From: Hadesarchaea archaeon
GTDB taxonomy: Archaea > Hadarchaeota > Hadarchaeia > Hadarchaeales > Hadarchaeaceae
DNA length: 64,000 nucleotides
Assembly: GCA_029259175.1 (NCBI GenBank)
Contig: JAPDJH010000005.1
Span: 57,913 to 121,912, forward strand
Reading direction: 5' to 3'
The notes beneath the pieces are model-generated. The model did not search any database. It had not been told where the DNA came from and saw only the letters and a list, made by a program, of their open reading frames with translations. The position numbers and the translations under genes were made by a program. Shown here piece by piece: positions 1 to 9,416 of this stretch; the first letter of the stretch is position 1; every line of letters begins with the position of its first letter.

Positions 1-383
1 TGGAGAGCCATCAGGTGTTCCTTGGTTTGGGGTTGAGGACAAGGCTCGTTGGCGGCGATGACAAGCAGAGCCCCATCCATCAGGGCCGCGCCTGAAAGCA
101 TCGTGGCCATCAGCATCTCGTGGCCGGGGGCATCCACAAACGAAACACGGCGAAGCTCTTTCGTGTTTCCACCGCAGTAAGGACACTTAGGCTTTGTACC
201 ACATCGCCCGCACTCTTCACATCTGTAAAAAGTGGTGTCGGCATATCCGAGCCGGATAGTTATGCCTCGCTTGATCTCCTCACTATGGGTGTCGGTCCAC
301 ACGCCGGAAAGGGCTTCGGTCAAAGTGGTCTTGCCATGATCGATGTGTCCGACCATCCCAATATTTACTGTAGCTTGTGGCAT
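1..383 (-). CDS. Translation initiation factor aIF2 subunit gamma, N-terminal part
   Basis: Translated on the minus strand from the ATG at 383, the frame stays open to the window edge (127 residues seen, C-terminus missing). It carries the P-loop GHIDHGKT (about residues 13-20), a zinc-ribbon insertion with two CxxC pairs (CEECGRC and CPYCGG, about residues 56-74), and the G3 motif DAPGHE. The G-domain with an inserted zinc ribbon is the hallmark of aIF2-gamma as opposed to EF-1A. The protein is the GTPase subunit of the complex that brings initiator tRNA to the small ribosomal subunit. It lies downstream of eS6 on the same strand, a common archaeal pairing. The full length cannot be judged here. 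Confidence 0.95.
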   Translation of the reverse strand, partial: MPQATVNIGMVGHIDHGKTTLTEALSGVWTDTHSEEIKRGITIRLGYADTTFYRCEECGRCGTKPKCPYCGGNTKELRRVSFVDAPGHEMLMATMLSGAALMDGALLVIAANEPCPQPQTKEHLMAL

Positions 384-422
384 GTACTCACACCACTACA
401 CCGCTCTGAAATGATAAAAACT

Positions 423-836
423 TCAGGATTGGGACTGGGAGGATGCTGACTCCTCTTTTTTACCAAAAACTTCTTCTAGCGGTTTTTCTCCTTTCTTCAC
501 AACTTTTGTGTTTATCTGGACTATGGCGTCGGAGATTTGACGTCCGCGAACACGTTTTCTTCTCCGCTCGCCGCGCTTCATCGGTCTGAAACCCGGAGGC
601 GAGCTGAGCAATATAGTTTTTCGACCTGGGCCAGCAACGTCGGGGCGCATCGGAAAACCGTCGCGATCCGTCCCGCCTGTTATTTGAAGCTCATAACCAG
701 GGAGACCCACGATAGAACCATCGAATCGATCCCCGATTTTGAGACCGATGAGTCTCCGGGACTCCGGTTCTTTTACTTCCACCTGATAGCTTCGGCCACT
801 CTCCGGATCTGAGATCACTATCTTAAACGGCACCAA
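423..836 (-). CDS. Small ribosomal subunit protein eS6
   Basis: 137 residues, close to the usual archaeal eS6 length of about 125-135. The N-terminal MVPFKIVISDPESGRSYQV and the central GLPGYELQITGGTDRDGFPMRPDV stretch are characteristic of eS6, followed by the basic GERRRKRVRGR segment that contacts rRNA. The C-terminal ~20 residues are lysine-, glutamate- and serine-rich and look disordered. A TATA-like tract (TTTTTAAT on the minus strand, about 868-876) lies roughly 35 nt upstream of the ATG. The gene heads a short minus-strand unit with aIF2-gamma. Confidence 0.95.
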   Translation of the reverse strand: MVPFKIVISDPESGRSYQVEVKEPESRRLIGLKIGDRFDGSIVGLPGYELQITGGTDRDGFPMRPDVAGPGRKTILLSSPPGFRPMKRGERRRKRVRGRQISDAIVQINTKVVKKGEKPLEEVFGKKEESASSQSQS

Positions 837-951
837 CCATCACCTTTGCATCACTGGAGTGCGCGGGATTAAAAACTTACGTGTGGGTGTTGGATCTCAC
901 CAGGAGACTTGCCACAACCCCGACCCTCTACGGTAAAACGTGAAATATCGT

Positions 952-2742
952 TCACATCACACCATATGTCGGATCCTTTCGTTGCTTGATGGCAATAATT
1001 TCATCTAGAACCGCTAGTTCGTCGCCGGAAAGCAAGTCTCTCAAGTCTTTTTTGAGAACCAATACGTGATCTCGCGGAACGTCTGTATAGAGAGTGTCTC
1101 CCTCTCTTATGTTACGCCCCACTACGCCCCCATCGATAGAAATCGCCAGTTCATCGCCTAGCCGAGCCTCTTGGACCGACTGCTTCTCCTTCTGGAGTTC
1201 GCGCACCGTGCCCACTTCTTTTCCATCGGAGCGAATCAGCGGCACTTTTGGCTTCAACACGCCTCCCACCACATCGATCCCTACTATCGCAGGGTCGCTT
1301 CTCCTAAACACGTACCCGGGCTTGATCACCAGTTTGGCCGGTCTGATAAAGGCACTCAATCGTTCTGCACGGATTGCTTCTCTTTTCTGCTGCATCCATT
1401 TCTTATAATTCTCGAACAAACGGTAGATCACCTGATCCTCAACTATTTCTACACCTTCCTGTGAGGCAATGGTGCGTGCTTCGGGCAGGACTTTAACGTT
1501 GAAACAAAGAACTACTCCGTAAAGCGGCTCCGCCTGCGCGACCGATGCCGCTTCCATCACGTCGCGCTTTGACACATCACCTATATCTGCAAGTCTTATC
1601 GGAATGTTCTCGGCGGCCAATTGATTTTCTATTGCTTCCAGCGATCCCAGAGCGTCGGCTTTGACCACCACACCGTTGACATCGGAGCTTATGCGGACTT
1701 TTTCCATCTCTTGTTGCATTTCTCTCCAAGCTTGTTCCCCCTCTTTCTCGCTTTTTATGACCAAGAATGGAGCTCCAGCCACTGCTCCTTCTAGGTTGGG
1801 AGCTGCGATTTTTACTCCAGCGGCAGCATAAGCCGCGGGAACTGTCCGAAAACGGTCCTCGGGATCGCGGATTTCGTCCAATGGTTTGGGCTTAAGGATG
1901 GCACGCACCTTTGAAATGATGGGTTTCTCTAGGCCCCCAACCACAAACATGTCTCCGCGCCTGACACATCCATCATAAATGATCACATCGAGTGTTTTGC
2001 CCAAACCCGTGGTCTCCTTCACCTCCAGCACCGTTCCTCGCGCTGGTCCGGAAACCTCTAGTCTTAGCCGATCTTCGAGAAAACGCTGGGCCAAGCCAAA
2101 CAATATCGCAAGCACCTCGGGGATCCCCTCCCCCGTTTTGGCGCTGGCAGGAATTATCGAGACCTGTCTTCGGAAATCCGAGACCCTGTCAAAGCGCTCG
2201 GATTCGAAACCCAAATCGTAAAGCTTGCCTATAAGCTCGTATACTTTTTCGTCCAAGAGCTGTTGAACTCTCGAAGGCTGGGAAGCAAACGAGTCCAAAA
2301 AACATGACTTCGGCTGGACTTTCCATCCGGGTAACAGGTCTATTTTGTTCGCCACAAGCACAAAAGGTGTTCGATAGCTTTTCAGGATGGTTATGGATTC
2401 GAGCGTTTGAGGCATGAATCCCTCATTGATATCTACCACAAGCGCCGCCAAATCAGCGAGCGCCCCACCGCGTCGTCTCAAATTGGTAAAAGCCTCGTGA
2501 CCAGGGGTATCAATAAACAACAAGCCTGGAAGCTTCAGTTCTATGTTGAATCGTTTGAGAAGCGGACCACATAGCTGCCGGATTGTCTCAGCAGGAACCT
2601 CTGTAGCGCCTATATGTTGAGAGATGCCCCCAGCTTCGCGGGCTGCAACAGCGGTGCCCCTGATGGTGTCGAGCAAAAGAGTTTTTCCGTGGTCCACGTG
2701 GCCTAAGACCGATATTATGGGCTGCCGGACACATTTCTCCAT
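952..2742 (-). CDS. infB: Translation initiation factor aIF5B (archaeal IF-2)
   Basis: 596 residues, the normal length for archaeal aIF5B, with no intein in the P-loop (a frequent insertion site). G-domain motifs in order: GHVDHGKT (14-21), the switch region GGISQHIGAT, DTPGHEAF (G3) and NKIDL (G4). The beta-barrel domain II, domain III (residues ~350-450) and C-terminal domain IV follow. This ribosome-dependent GTPase promotes subunit joining and initiator tRNA positioning. It sits between eS6 and nucleoside diphosphate kinase in a translation cluster, all on the minus strand. The ATG at 2742 starts immediately before the conserved N-terminal strand. Confidence 0.96.
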   Translation of the reverse strand: MEKCVRQPIISVLGHVDHGKTLLLDTIRGTAVAAREAGGISQHIGATEVPAETIRQLCGPLLKRFNIELKLPGLLFIDTPGHEAFTNLRRRGGALADLAALVVDINEGFMPQTLESITILKSYRTPFVLVANKIDLLPGWKVQPKSCFLDSFASQPSRVQQLLDEKVYELIGKLYDLGFESERFDRVSDFRRQVSIIPASAKTGEGIPEVLAILFGLAQRFLEDRLRLEVSGPARGTVLEVKETTGLGKTLDVIIYDGCVRRGDMFVVGGLEKPIISKVRAILKPKPLDEIRDPEDRFRTVPAAYAAAGVKIAAPNLEGAVAGAPFLVIKSEKEGEQAWREMQQEMEKVRISSDVNGVVVKADALGSLEAIENQLAAENIPIRLADIGDVSKRDVMEAASVAQAEPLYGVVLCFNVKVLPEARTIASQEGVEIVEDQVIYRLFENYKKWMQQKREAIRAERLSAFIRPAKLVIKPGYVFRRSDPAIVGIDVVGGVLKPKVPLIRSDGKEVGTVRELQKEKQSVQEARLGDELAISIDGGVVGRNIREGDTLYTDVPRDHVLVLKKDLRDLLSGDELAVLDEIIAIKQRKDPTYGVM

Positions 2743-2785
2743 TTTAAATCCCGCTTCTATTTTGACAACGCCCTAGATAAAACAA

Positions 2786-3187
2786 TCAGAAAAAAAGAGA
2801 AAGTTCTCGTTTCGCGCTCTCCGGTGAATCTGCTGCATGAATCACGTTCTGAGTTACTGTTGTTCCGTAATCCCCACGTATGGTGCCCTTGGGCGCCTTC
2901 GCGGGATCTGTAGGTCCTATCAGAGCACGCACTCTGGCCACAGCATTCTCTCCTCTCACCAGCATGAGGACGACATCGCCAGAAATCGTGAACTGAATCA
3001 GGCGCTCAAAAAATTCTTTTCCCCGATGGGGCTCGTAAAGCCTCTCGGCTTCATCACGGGTTAATCGTTTTCTCTGCTTCCTCACTATCTCCAATCCTGC
3101 TGCTTCGATTCGTCTAACAATCTCGCTCTCCAGTCCTCGGGCTACACCATCTGGCTTTATCATTACCAAAGTTTCTTCTACGACCAT
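2786..3187 (-). CDS. ndk: Nucleoside diphosphate kinase
   Basis: 133 residues; NDKs are usually about 130-150. The N-terminal TLVMIKPDGV and the active-site NVIHAADSPESA with the phospho-accepting His117 are both intact, so the enzyme should be active in transferring phosphate from ATP to NDPs. The gene lies directly downstream of L24e, S28e and L7Ae, as in many archaea, where NDK keeps GTP available for translation. A perfect palindrome lies just upstream of the start (3191-3205) and a TATA-like TTAAAAG tract sits beyond it, suggesting the gene has its own regulated promoter. Confidence 0.96.
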   Translation of the reverse strand: MVVEETLVMIKPDGVARGLESEIVRRIEAAGLEIVRKQRKRLTRDEAERLYEPHRGKEFFERLIQFTISGDVVLMLVRGENAVARVRALIGPTDPAKAPKGTIRGDYGTTVTQNVIHAADSPESAKRELSLFF

Positions 3188-3190
3188 CGG

Positions 3191-3205
3191 TTAACATAAT
3201 GTTAA
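3191..3205. promoter_or_regulatory. Perfect 7-1-7 palindrome upstream of ndk
   Basis: TTAACATAATGTTAA is a perfect inverted repeat centred 11 nt upstream of the ndk start codon. The AAGTTAAAAGT tract about 10-20 nt further upstream could be the TATA box, which would place the palindrome between TATA box and start codon, where a bound repressor would block transcription. The operator role is inferred from position and symmetry. AT-rich palindromes can arise by chance. Confidence 0.4.
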
Positions 3206-3282
3206 ACGACTTTTAACTTTTTGTCATCGGCTTTTCCTAACCGCAAAATCACATTCCTAAAACCTGAGTTAAAAGAATCGTG

Positions 3283-3477
3283 TCATGTTAGCTTTCCTCG
3301 CAGTTTGCGCGAACGCTCTGTCCATCTAATCTTCTGTGGCTTGCGGCCCAATCGATAATTGCGTTCGCACTTGCTGGCACAGAAAAAAAGCACCGTACCA
3401 TCATTACGAACAAACATAAGCCCTCGTCCCGGTTCTATTCTGCCACCGCAAAACGAACACTTTCTAACCTGTGGCAT
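3283..3477 (-). CDS. rpl24e: Large ribosomal subunit protein eL24
   Basis: 64 residues, standard archaeal length. It has the treble-clef zinc site C7-x2-C10 and C33-x3-C37 and the typical [19 protein letters not shown] start. The C-terminus is basic (RKLRGK). It sits two bases after the stop codon of S28e in the L7Ae-S28e-L24e-NDK order conserved across archaea. Confidence 0.97.
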   Translation of the reverse strand: MPQVRKCSFCGGRIEPGRGLMFVRNDGTVLFFCASKCERNYRLGRKPQKIRWTERSRKLRGKLT

Positions 3478-3479
3478 CG

Positions 3480-3701
3480 CTATGGCACCTTTATCTCTCT
3501 GGCCTCGCGCTCCGTCTCGCGAAGCATGAGAATGTCCCCCACACGCACGGGCCCTTTTACGTTGCGAGTGATGATCCTCCCCTTATCCCGTCCATCCAGT
3601 ATTCTGCACTTTACCTGCAGGATCTCACCAGTAACGCCCGTCCGCGCTCTAACTTCAATTACCTCAGCCGGATATCCCAAGCCCTCCTCTTCTTCAGGCA
3701 T
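3480..3701 (-). CDS. rps28e: Small ribosomal subunit protein eS28
   Basis: The start is taken at the ATG at 3701 ([14 protein letters not shown]), giving 73 residues, the normal eS28 length. A longer reading from 3734 would overlap L7Ae by 29 nt and add eleven residues not expected in the family. The core [26 protein letters not shown] and [10 protein letters not shown] segments are diagnostic. It is an OB-fold protein of the small subunit near the mRNA channel. The gene follows L7Ae by four bases. Confidence 0.95.
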   Translation of the reverse strand: MPEEEEGLGYPAEVIEVRARTGVTGEILQVKCRILDGRDKGRIITRNVKGPVRVGDILMLRETEREAREIKVP

Positions 3702-3705
3702 AGAA

Positions 3706-4077
3706 TCACTTCTTGAGTTCCTTGATGCGCTCAACTATTTCGTTCACCAAGTCCGCTGCCTCTCCGGGCTCGATTATTGCCGCCGATGCCGCTGCGACTT
3801 CGATACCACTCGCTGCTCCCAGTTCCTGTTTACTCGGCACGTAGACATAGGGAGTCTCTTTTTCATCGCAGAGCGGGGGTAAGTGGGCCACTACTTCGGG
3901 CGGGTCCACATCTTCCGCTATGACAACCAGCTTCGCTTGTTTGCGTTCGACTGCCTTGGTAACCTCGTTCGTGCCGCGCTTGACTTTCCCCGTGTCGCGT
4001 GCGCGTTCGATCGCCTCGTATGCCTTGTCGGCGAGTTCCTTCGGGACTTCAAACCGCACGTATATCGGCTTGGCCAT
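3706..4077 (-). CDS. rpl7ae: Ribosomal protein L7Ae (K-turn RNA-binding protein)
   Basis: 123 residues, typical for archaeal L7Ae. [28 protein letters not shown] contains the NEVTK K-turn-binding motif, and the later [16 protein letters not shown] segment is family-typical. L7Ae is part of the large ribosomal subunit and also the core protein of box C/D and H/ACA guide RNPs and of archaeal RNase P. A strong Shine-Dalgarno (GAAGGAGGTG) precedes the ATG at 4077. It is the first gene of the L7Ae-S28e-L24e-NDK series. Confidence 0.97.
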   Translation of the reverse strand: MAKPIYVRFEVPKELADKAYEAIERARDTGKVKRGTNEVTKAVERKQAKLVVIAEDVDPPEVVAHLPPLCDEKETPYVYVPSKQELGAASGIEVAAASAAIIEPGEAADLVNEIVERIKELKK

Positions 4078-4167
4078 TCACACACCTCCTTCGGGTTATA
4101 CCTTCATCATTCATTAGCGTAAAAGGATTATGGCGAGCCCATAAAAAGGATTTGGATGAGAGGTCTT

Positions 4168-5640
4168 TCACCGCTTCATTTTCTCCCATATCTCTAGCAG
4201 TCGCTCTTTCCATTCTCCATCTGCCAAAACTTCGATTCCAACGTACCTGTGTTTGTTCCGTTCAAGAAACCGTCTAACGGCGTCCAAGGTCTGACGGATC
4301 GTTTCCTCTTCCACCTCTTCTGGGATCTCATGCTGCCACAGCGGGTACATCTCCTCCAATTCCTCCGGAATGGGGCCGAACGGGGGTACAACTTTAACAA
4401 AATGAGGATTGGGGGAAGTGCTCTTGGGTTTCGCCCGGTCTCCAAAAGCAACGTACAGAACCAACGTCTTTCCTTCCGGAGGTGAGTATTGTTCCAGTCT
4501 CTGCCGGTATCTCAACACTTCTGGCCTATGGCGACAATCGGGTCCGAGATAGAAAAATGCCGATGATTTGCTCACCGGATCATAGCGTTCGATAAAATCG
4601 GCGTGTCGGTAGAACTCCTTCAACCCTTCCAGCAATCGCGGATGTGCCCGACACCTCTGCTCGAGGAGTTCGAACAGCCACCCCTCCCATATTGCCTGCC
4701 GGATAGTGCGGATTTCAGCAAAAGTCACGTAAAGGTTGTGGCGGCTCAAAAAATCGATTTGCTCGGATTCTGACATCTCACGGACCTCTCGGGGGGTGTT
4801 CTTGACACACATTGGACAGTCGCAAGGAAACCATTCCAATTCACTTAGCTGATGAGTACCGTGAACGGTGAGATATCGGCCGTCCTTTGCGTACAATGCA
4901 TACGCTGCAGAATCGAACAGGTCACAACCCATTGCAACCCCTAGAGCTAAAAACATTGGATGGCCTACACCAAAAAGATGAACCGGTCTCTCCACCGGCA
5001 AATTGCGCTTAGCCGCCATCGTGAGGCGAACCACATCACGGAAGCGATAGTTTTCTAAAAGCTCGACCGGACTTCCGATCGCATGCACATGATATTCCAG
5101 CCGGCCCATCTCTCGAGCGCACGTCTCTACTAGATCTGTGAAAAGCCCTCCCTGGATTGGGCCACACCAAAGCATGTCTGTCCGAGTCCTGATTTGTTGT
5201 GCTCGCTTTGCCCTCTCGACAGTTATTCTCACCGTCTCCTCTGCTTTTTCTCTGGTGGCTGTAGCACCTGTGGGTACATCGAGAATGGTGGCGATATCCG
5301 AACCAATGCTTTCCTGATACTTCACTATTTCATCTGGATCCACCTCTATCACGCCGTGGCGCAACAACTGGTATGCGCCGCTATCGGTCATTATAGGGCC
5401 GTCGAATTCCAAGAGATTGTGAACGCCTTTCTCGGAGGCGGAGGGGCCAAAATTGCGCCATATCAGATAAGCGTTGGTAATCAGGATTTCTGCGCCAAAT
5501 TTCTTTAGTTCGGAACAAGGGATGGTAATCCGCGCCGGGTTTATTACCGGCATCAGAGTAGGGGTTTCCACTATCCCGTGGCGCGTCCGAAGTCGGCCTA
5601 TTCGGGCCAAACCATCATGACACAGTACCTCGAACATCAA
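4168..5640 (-). CDS. tgtA: Archaeosine tRNA-guanine transglycosylase (TgtA)
   Basis: 490 residues. The N-terminal ~330 residues form the TGT barrel that swaps guanine-15 in the tRNA D-loop for preQ0, the first tRNA step of archaeosine synthesis. Visible hallmarks are the start RIGRLRTRHGIVETPTLMPV, MTDSGAYQLL, DVPTGATATREKAEETV, GPIQGGLF, and the zinc-site segment CDCPMC. A further ~160 residues after the catalytic region correspond to the archaea-specific C1-type domain. The chain ends without an obvious C-terminal PUA domain, so it is shorter than the ~580-residue TgtA of many euryarchaea. The PUA part may be a separate gene elsewhere. Confidence 0.92.
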   Translation of the reverse strand: MMFEVLCHDGLARIGRLRTRHGIVETPTLMPVINPARITIPCSELKKFGAEILITNAYLIWRNFGPSASEKGVHNLLEFDGPIMTDSGAYQLLRHGVIEVDPDEIVKYQESIGSDIATILDVPTGATATREKAEETVRITVERAKRAQQIRTRTDMLWCGPIQGGLFTDLVETCAREMGRLEYHVHAIGSPVELLENYRFRDVVRLTMAAKRNLPVERPVHLFGVGHPMFLALGVAMGCDLFDSAAYALYAKDGRYLTVHGTHQLSELEWFPCDCPMCVKNTPREVREMSESEQIDFLSRHNLYVTFAEIRTIRQAIWEGWLFELLEQRCRAHPRLLEGLKEFYRHADFIERYDPVSKSSAFFYLGPDCRHRPEVLRYRQRLEQYSPPEGKTLVLYVAFGDRAKPKSTSPNPHFVKVVPPFGPIPEELEEMYPLWQHEIPEEVEEETIRQTLDAVRRFLERNKHRYVGIEVLADGEWKERLLEIWEKMKR

Positions 5641-5676
5641 ACAACAACACGTGCTGAAAAATAAGAGTCTTCGTGT

Positions 5677-6882
5677 TCAACACACCGAATGCTTGCCCTC
5701 TGCTAGTTCTTTGCAAAAAACGTCTATTCGCTCCAGCTCCGAATCGATGATTTCACGGATTTTCGGTTCAACTTCTTTTAGTTTTGTTCCCTTTGCAGGG
5801 ATTACCCGTGCTGCTGCCAGCGCCGGCTGGTCGATCGGTTTTCCGATCTGGCTAACCAGCCACACATAGACCTCTCGTAGGCCGGGAACTTGAGAGTGGA
5901 TTTCCTTCGCTATTCTGTGGGTGAGGAGGTTGTATATTTTGCCCACGTGGCTCACAGGATTCTTGCCAGCCGCAGCTTCAGATCCCATGTGCCGGTTGAG
6001 GGGGATAACTCCATTTGGCCTGTTCCCACGACCAACTTGGCCCGAATCAGCGCCATCGGCGCTCGTACCAAGCACTGTAAGATAAATGCCTCCCACGCCC
6101 CTCCCTCGAGTATCTAGAGTGTTAATACGGAGTTCAAGATCCAAATCAACTTGCTCTTTCAAGAATTTCAACACGCGTTCGTGGACTTCCTCCTTTCTCC
6201 TGAAGTACTCATCCTCGTTTTCAATGAATCTGTCCACAAAGGCCGCTCCGATCGTTACTGAAAGCTTGGAATTCGTTCTGAACCCCATCACCTTGATATC
6301 CTCGCCCACTTCAGGGAATTCTCGTTTGAATTCCTTCGAATTCATAAAACGTTCGGTCTCCAGCACCACGCGCTCTGTTTTCGACATCGGAGCATACCCG
6401 ACCGCGGCTGAAGTGTCATTGGCACTGAGAACCTTGCCTCCGCGCTTGAAAATGTCGGTCAGGGCCGCCGATCCTGGCTTCAACTCCACCTGATATCGGA
6501 TATGCTTATCCGGATCCACAAATCGAAGGTTCGATTTGATCCAATCCTTTGCAGCTCTTATTGCTATATCTTTCACCGGAATGATTTTGTCTCCCACACG
6601 ATCGGTCGCCCGGTCACCAAAAATCAACAACATTGGCTGTTTCACTTCTCCACCTCCAAACCGGGTTTCCACCTCTCCTGCAACAAGCAAGGACTTGTCG
6701 GTGTTGTGATGAAGGATGGTTCCAAACTGTTTGAGGTATTCCCGGCTGAGCTCCACCGATACTCGGTCCAAAATGGCATCACAGATAGTATCCGGGTGAC
6801 CCAGACCTTTTCGCTCCACGATTTCTAATTTTTGTTCTTCCAATGGTGTTTGCTTGAACTCTTCGACTACAATATTTCGCAA
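5677..6882 (-). CDS. Archaeal-type S-adenosylmethionine synthetase
   Basis: Makes SAM from methionine and ATP. The sequence belongs to the archaeal MAT family ([21 protein letters not shown] near the N-terminus, [46 protein letters not shown]), which is distinct from bacterial MetK. The frame stays open to 7011, but that start would run into the divergent HTH-CBS gene. A TTG at 6882, with AGGGGT just upstream, gives 401 residues beginning LRNIVVEEF, matching the usual ~400. A TATA box at 6912-6921 lies about 30 nt upstream. The TTG start is an inference. Confidence 0.93.
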   Translation of the reverse strand: MRNIVVEEFKQTPLEEQKLEIVERKGLGHPDTICDAILDRVSVELSREYLKQFGTILHHNTDKSLLVAGEVETRFGGGEVKQPMLLIFGDRATDRVGDKIIPVKDIAIRAAKDWIKSNLRFVDPDKHIRYQVELKPGSAALTDIFKRGGKVLSANDTSAAVGYAPMSKTERVVLETERFMNSKEFKREFPEVGEDIKVMGFRTNSKLSVTIGAAFVDRFIENEDEYFRRKEEVHERVLKFLKEQVDLDLELRINTLDTRGRGVGGIYLTVLGTSADGADSGQVGRGNRPNGVIPLNRHMGSEAAAGKNPVSHVGKIYNLLTHRIAKEIHSQVPGLREVYVWLVSQIGKPIDQPALAAARVIPAKGTKLKEVEPKIREIIDSELERIDVFCKELAEGKHSVC

Positions 6883-6911
6883 ATCGACCCCTGGGTGCTT
6901 ATAGTTGAAAT

Positions 6912-6921
6912 TGCTTATAAA
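6912..6921. promoter_or_regulatory. Near-palindromic TATA box shared by divergent genes
   Basis: GCTTATAAAG reads CTTTATAAGC on the other strand, so both strands offer a TATA box. It is the only good TATA box between the divergent SAM synthetase (start 6882) and HTH-CBS gene (start 6950). Each start lies about 30-35 nt away, so TATA-to-TSS spacing of ~25 nt would give very short leaders in both directions. Bidirectional use is inferred. Confidence 0.5.
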
Positions 6922-6949
6922 GGTTGAGACGGGAATAACTGCGAGGAAT

Positions 6950-7525
6950 ATGCGAGTGTGGTTGCCCACGGGTTCTGAAATAAAAAAGCTTCGCATACGC
7001 GCCGGACTCACTCAAAAGGAACTCGCAGACTTGGCAGGAGTAACACAGGCATATATCGCAAAGATAGAGAGCGGACAAGCTGATCCGAAGCTGTCCACGT
7101 TAAGGAAAATCATAGAGACCATCGAAAAACGGCTTTCAACCGTGTCCCCGGTATGCGCGAAGGATATTGCAACTCGGCCCGTGATCTCAGTGAAACCATC
7201 AGAGCCTATCCGAAAAGCCATTTCGCTCATGGAAAAACACAGCATTTCTCAACTTCCAGTCCTTCATGAAGGTCGACAACTCGGGTCCATCAGCGAAACA
7301 ACGCTTGTAAACCGTGTTGCTCGAGGAGAAAAACTTGCTTCTTTGCTGAGGGCCCGGATTTCTACCGTTATGGAAGAGCCCTTTCCCGTTGTGAGTGGTG
7401 AGACAGAAGTACAACGCGTATACCTGCTTCTGGAAGAGCATCCTGCCGTACTCATCACAGAGGAAGGAAAAATCACCGGCATCATAACACGGGCAGATGT
7501 CTTTAAGCTTAAAGGTAGAGCGTGA
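6950..7525 (+). CDS. HTH (Cro/CI-type) regulator with tandem CBS domains
   Basis: 191 residues from the ATG at 6950; the same frame is open upstream to 6905. A GTG at 6956 has better spacing from GAGGA and is an alternative start. An N-terminal Xre-type HTH (LPTGSEIKKLRIRAGLTQKELADLAGVTQAYIAKIESG, roughly residues 5-45) is followed by two CBS repeats (about 65-190; KPSEPIRKAISLMEKHSISQLPV and VSGETEVQRVYLLLEEHPAVL...GIITRADV). This is an archaeal regulator architecture in which CBS pairs sense adenosyl ligands. Divergence from SAM synthetase over a shared promoter makes SAM or ATP sensing a reasonable guess, but nothing in the sequence proves the ligand. Confidence 0.88.
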   Translation: MRVWLPTGSEIKKLRIRAGLTQKELADLAGVTQAYIAKIESGQADPKLSTLRKIIETIEKRLSTVSPVCAKDIATRPVISVKPSEPIRKAISLMEKHSISQLPVLHEGRQLGSISETTLVNRVARGEKLASLLRARISTVMEEPFPVVSGETEVQRVYLLLEEHPAVLITEEGKITGIITRADVFKLKGRA

Positions 7526-7560
7526 TAAGCTTTTTCCGATTACGAACAAAGTAGTCGTGG

Positions 7561-8268
7561 ATGAACGATAAAGAAAAAGTTATGAAATGGATTGCTGGAG
7601 AAATTGTTCTCTCGGATAATCCGGGGGAAAGCTTAAAATTTTGGAGGGAGCGCTTTCGGGTGTCTCAGGCAGATCTGGCCAAAGCGCTTAAAGTTACCCC
7701 TTCTGTAATTAGCGATTATGAGTCCGGGCGTAGAAAGTCCCCCGGAACCGCCACCATCCGCAAAATTGTAAAAACGCTGATAAACATGGATGAAATGAGC
7801 GGAGGGGAAGTAATCCGTAGTCTCTCCCACGTGTTCGGAACTCGTTTGTCTCCGGAGATTGTGCTCGAAATAAGAGAGTATCCGCAACCGGTCAAAAGTC
7901 ACACGGTAATCAAGGCTATTCAAGGTGAAGTTGCTGCCAATCCAGAGCTTCTCGAGCAAAGTGTTTTCGGTTATACTGTGATCGACAGTGTGAAAGCAAT
8001 CCTCACTCTCAGTCATGAAGACTTTAGACGTCTTTACGGGCTTACTACCGAACGGGTTCTTGCTTTTACCGGAGTAACTACCGGACGCTCACCGATGGTT
8101 GCCGTTCGGGTTATAGGCATAACTCCGGGCATGGTGGTCCTTCACGGAGCAATCAAGCAAGTGGATGAACTCGCGATAAAGATTGCTCAGCTATTAAAAG
8201 TGCCACTTGTGCTCTCCAAGCTTGAAACTACAGAAGAATTGCTGTTAGCACTTCGGAAATGTGGATAG
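7561..8268 (+). CDS. HTH-domain transcriptional regulator upstream of HMG-CoA synthase
   Basis: 235 residues. A helix-turn-helix ([36 protein letters not shown], about residues 27-63) is followed by a ~170-residue domain without an enzyme motif I recognise, containing [37 protein letters not shown]. Archaeal regulators of this architecture are commonly encoded next to HMG-CoA synthase, as here. The palindrome at 8271-8286, between this gene and the HMG-CoA synthase start, is the obvious candidate operator. Control of isoprenoid-lipid synthesis is inferred from context. Confidence 0.85.
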   Translation: MNDKEKVMKWIAGEIVLSDNPGESLKFWRERFRVSQADLAKALKVTPSVISDYESGRRKSPGTATIRKIVKTLINMDEMSGGEVIRSLSHVFGTRLSPEIVLEIREYPQPVKSHTVIKAIQGEVAANPELLEQSVFGYTVIDSVKAILTLSHEDFRRLYGLTTERVLAFTGVTTGRSPMVAVRVIGITPGMVVLHGAIKQVDELAIKIAQLLKVPLVLSKLETTEELLLALRKCG

Positions 8269-8270
8269 GC

Positions 8271-8286
8271 ATCGACAATTGTCGAT
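8271..8286. promoter_or_regulatory. Perfect 16-bp palindrome, likely operator of the mevalonate operon
   Basis: ATCGACAATTGTCGAT is identical to its own reverse complement. It starts three bases after the HTH gene and ends about 20 nt before a TATA-like GGATAAAAAAAC (about 8307-8318), with the HMG-CoA synthase ATG at 8355. A two-fold symmetric site here suits a dimeric HTH protein, and the neighbouring regulator is the first candidate. Binding is inferred. Confidence 0.55.
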
Positions 8287-8354
8287 TTCCGATACGACAC
8301 CGAAAAAAGGATAAAAAAACTGCATCACACCATTTAACAAGCCTTGGTGAAAGG

Positions 8355-9416
8355 ATGATAAAAGTTGGCATCGTGGGCTACGGGGTTTACATTCCGAGAT
8401 ACCGCATCAAAGTAGAAGAAATCGCGAGAGTGTGGGGTGCTGATCCAAACCAAATCATGTCGGGGCTTCGAATTCGGGAAAAGTCGGTGCCCGGACCGGA
8501 CGAAGACACAGCAACCATCGCCGTTGAAGCAGCGAGAAATGCTGTAAAATACGCCAACGTTAATCCTCGAGACATCGGTGCCATATATGTTGGTTCCGAG
8601 TCTCATCCCTATGCCGTAAAACCCACGGCAACAATCGTGGCAGAAGCTATCGAAGCCACGCCCAGTCTGACTGCTGCTGACTTGGAATTCGCCTGCAAAG
8701 CAGGTACAGCTGGTCTTCAAGCTTGTATAGGTCTCGTGGGAAGCAACATCATCAAGTACGGGATGGCTATAGGAGCGGATACCGCTCAAGGTGCACCAGG
8801 CGATCCCCTCGAGTACTCGGCTGCGGCTGGGGGTGCGGCCTTCATTGTGGGCGCCTCCGAGGCCAATCAAACCATCGCTGACTTCGAAACGACATGTTCA
8901 TACACTACTGATACACCCGATTTCTGGAGAAGGGAGGGAAAGCCGTATCCGAAACACGGTGGGAGGTTTACTGGACGGCCAGCCTACTTTAAACACGTGC
9001 TGTCAGCCGCCCATGCACTGCTCCGAAAGTTAAGATTGACTCCCGAAGACTTCACATATGCTGTCTTCCACCAGCCCAATGGAAAGTTCCCGATTCAAGC
9101 TGCGAAAGAACTGGGCTTCACCAAAGAGCAGATAGAGCCCGGACTATTGGCCCCAAGGATAGGAAACACCTACTCTGGTTCGTCTATGCTTGGTCTGGCC
9201 GCTGTTCTCGATGTCGCCAAGCCGGGAGATCGCATAATGGTGGTCTCCTATGGATCCGGTGCTGGGAGCGATGCATTTAGCATAGTTGTGAACGAAATGA
9301 TCGAGCAAAGGAGAAAAAACAGTCAAGCACCTCCCGTGGAATTCTACATAAACTGGAAGAAATACATTGATTATGCGACGTATGCTAAATATCGCAATCT
9401 GCTGGTGGTGGGATGA
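8355..9416 (+). CDS. Hydroxymethylglutaryl-CoA synthase
   Basis: 353 residues from the ATG at 8355, with GGTGAAAGG just upstream; upstream in-frame codons add no family sequence. The enzyme condenses acetoacetyl-CoA with acetyl-CoA to HMG-CoA at the entry of the mevalonate route to archaeal lipids. Visible features are [17 protein letters not shown] at the N-terminus, the active-site Cys114 in [10 protein letters not shown], Glu82 in [11 protein letters not shown] and the FHQPNGKF histidine. Its 3' end overlaps the thiolase start by four bases (ATGA), and a DUF35 gene follows. In methanogenic and other archaea these three proteins form one complex that channels acetoacetyl-CoA. Confidence 0.96.
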   Translation: MIKVGIVGYGVYIPRYRIKVEEIARVWGADPNQIMSGLRIREKSVPGPDEDTATIAVEAARNAVKYANVNPRDIGAIYVGSESHPYAVKPTATIVAEAIEATPSLTAADLEFACKAGTAGLQACIGLVGSNIIKYGMAIGADTAQGAPGDPLEYSAAAGGAAFIVGASEANQTIADFETTCSYTTDTPDFWRREGKPYPKHGGRFTGRPAYFKHVLSAAHALLRKLRLTPEDFTYAVFHQPNGKFPIQAAKELGFTKEQIEPGLLAPRIGNTYSGSSMLGLAAVLDVAKPGDRIMVVSYGSGAGSDAFSIVVNEMIEQRRKNSQAPPVEFYINWKKYIDYATYAKYRNLLVVG

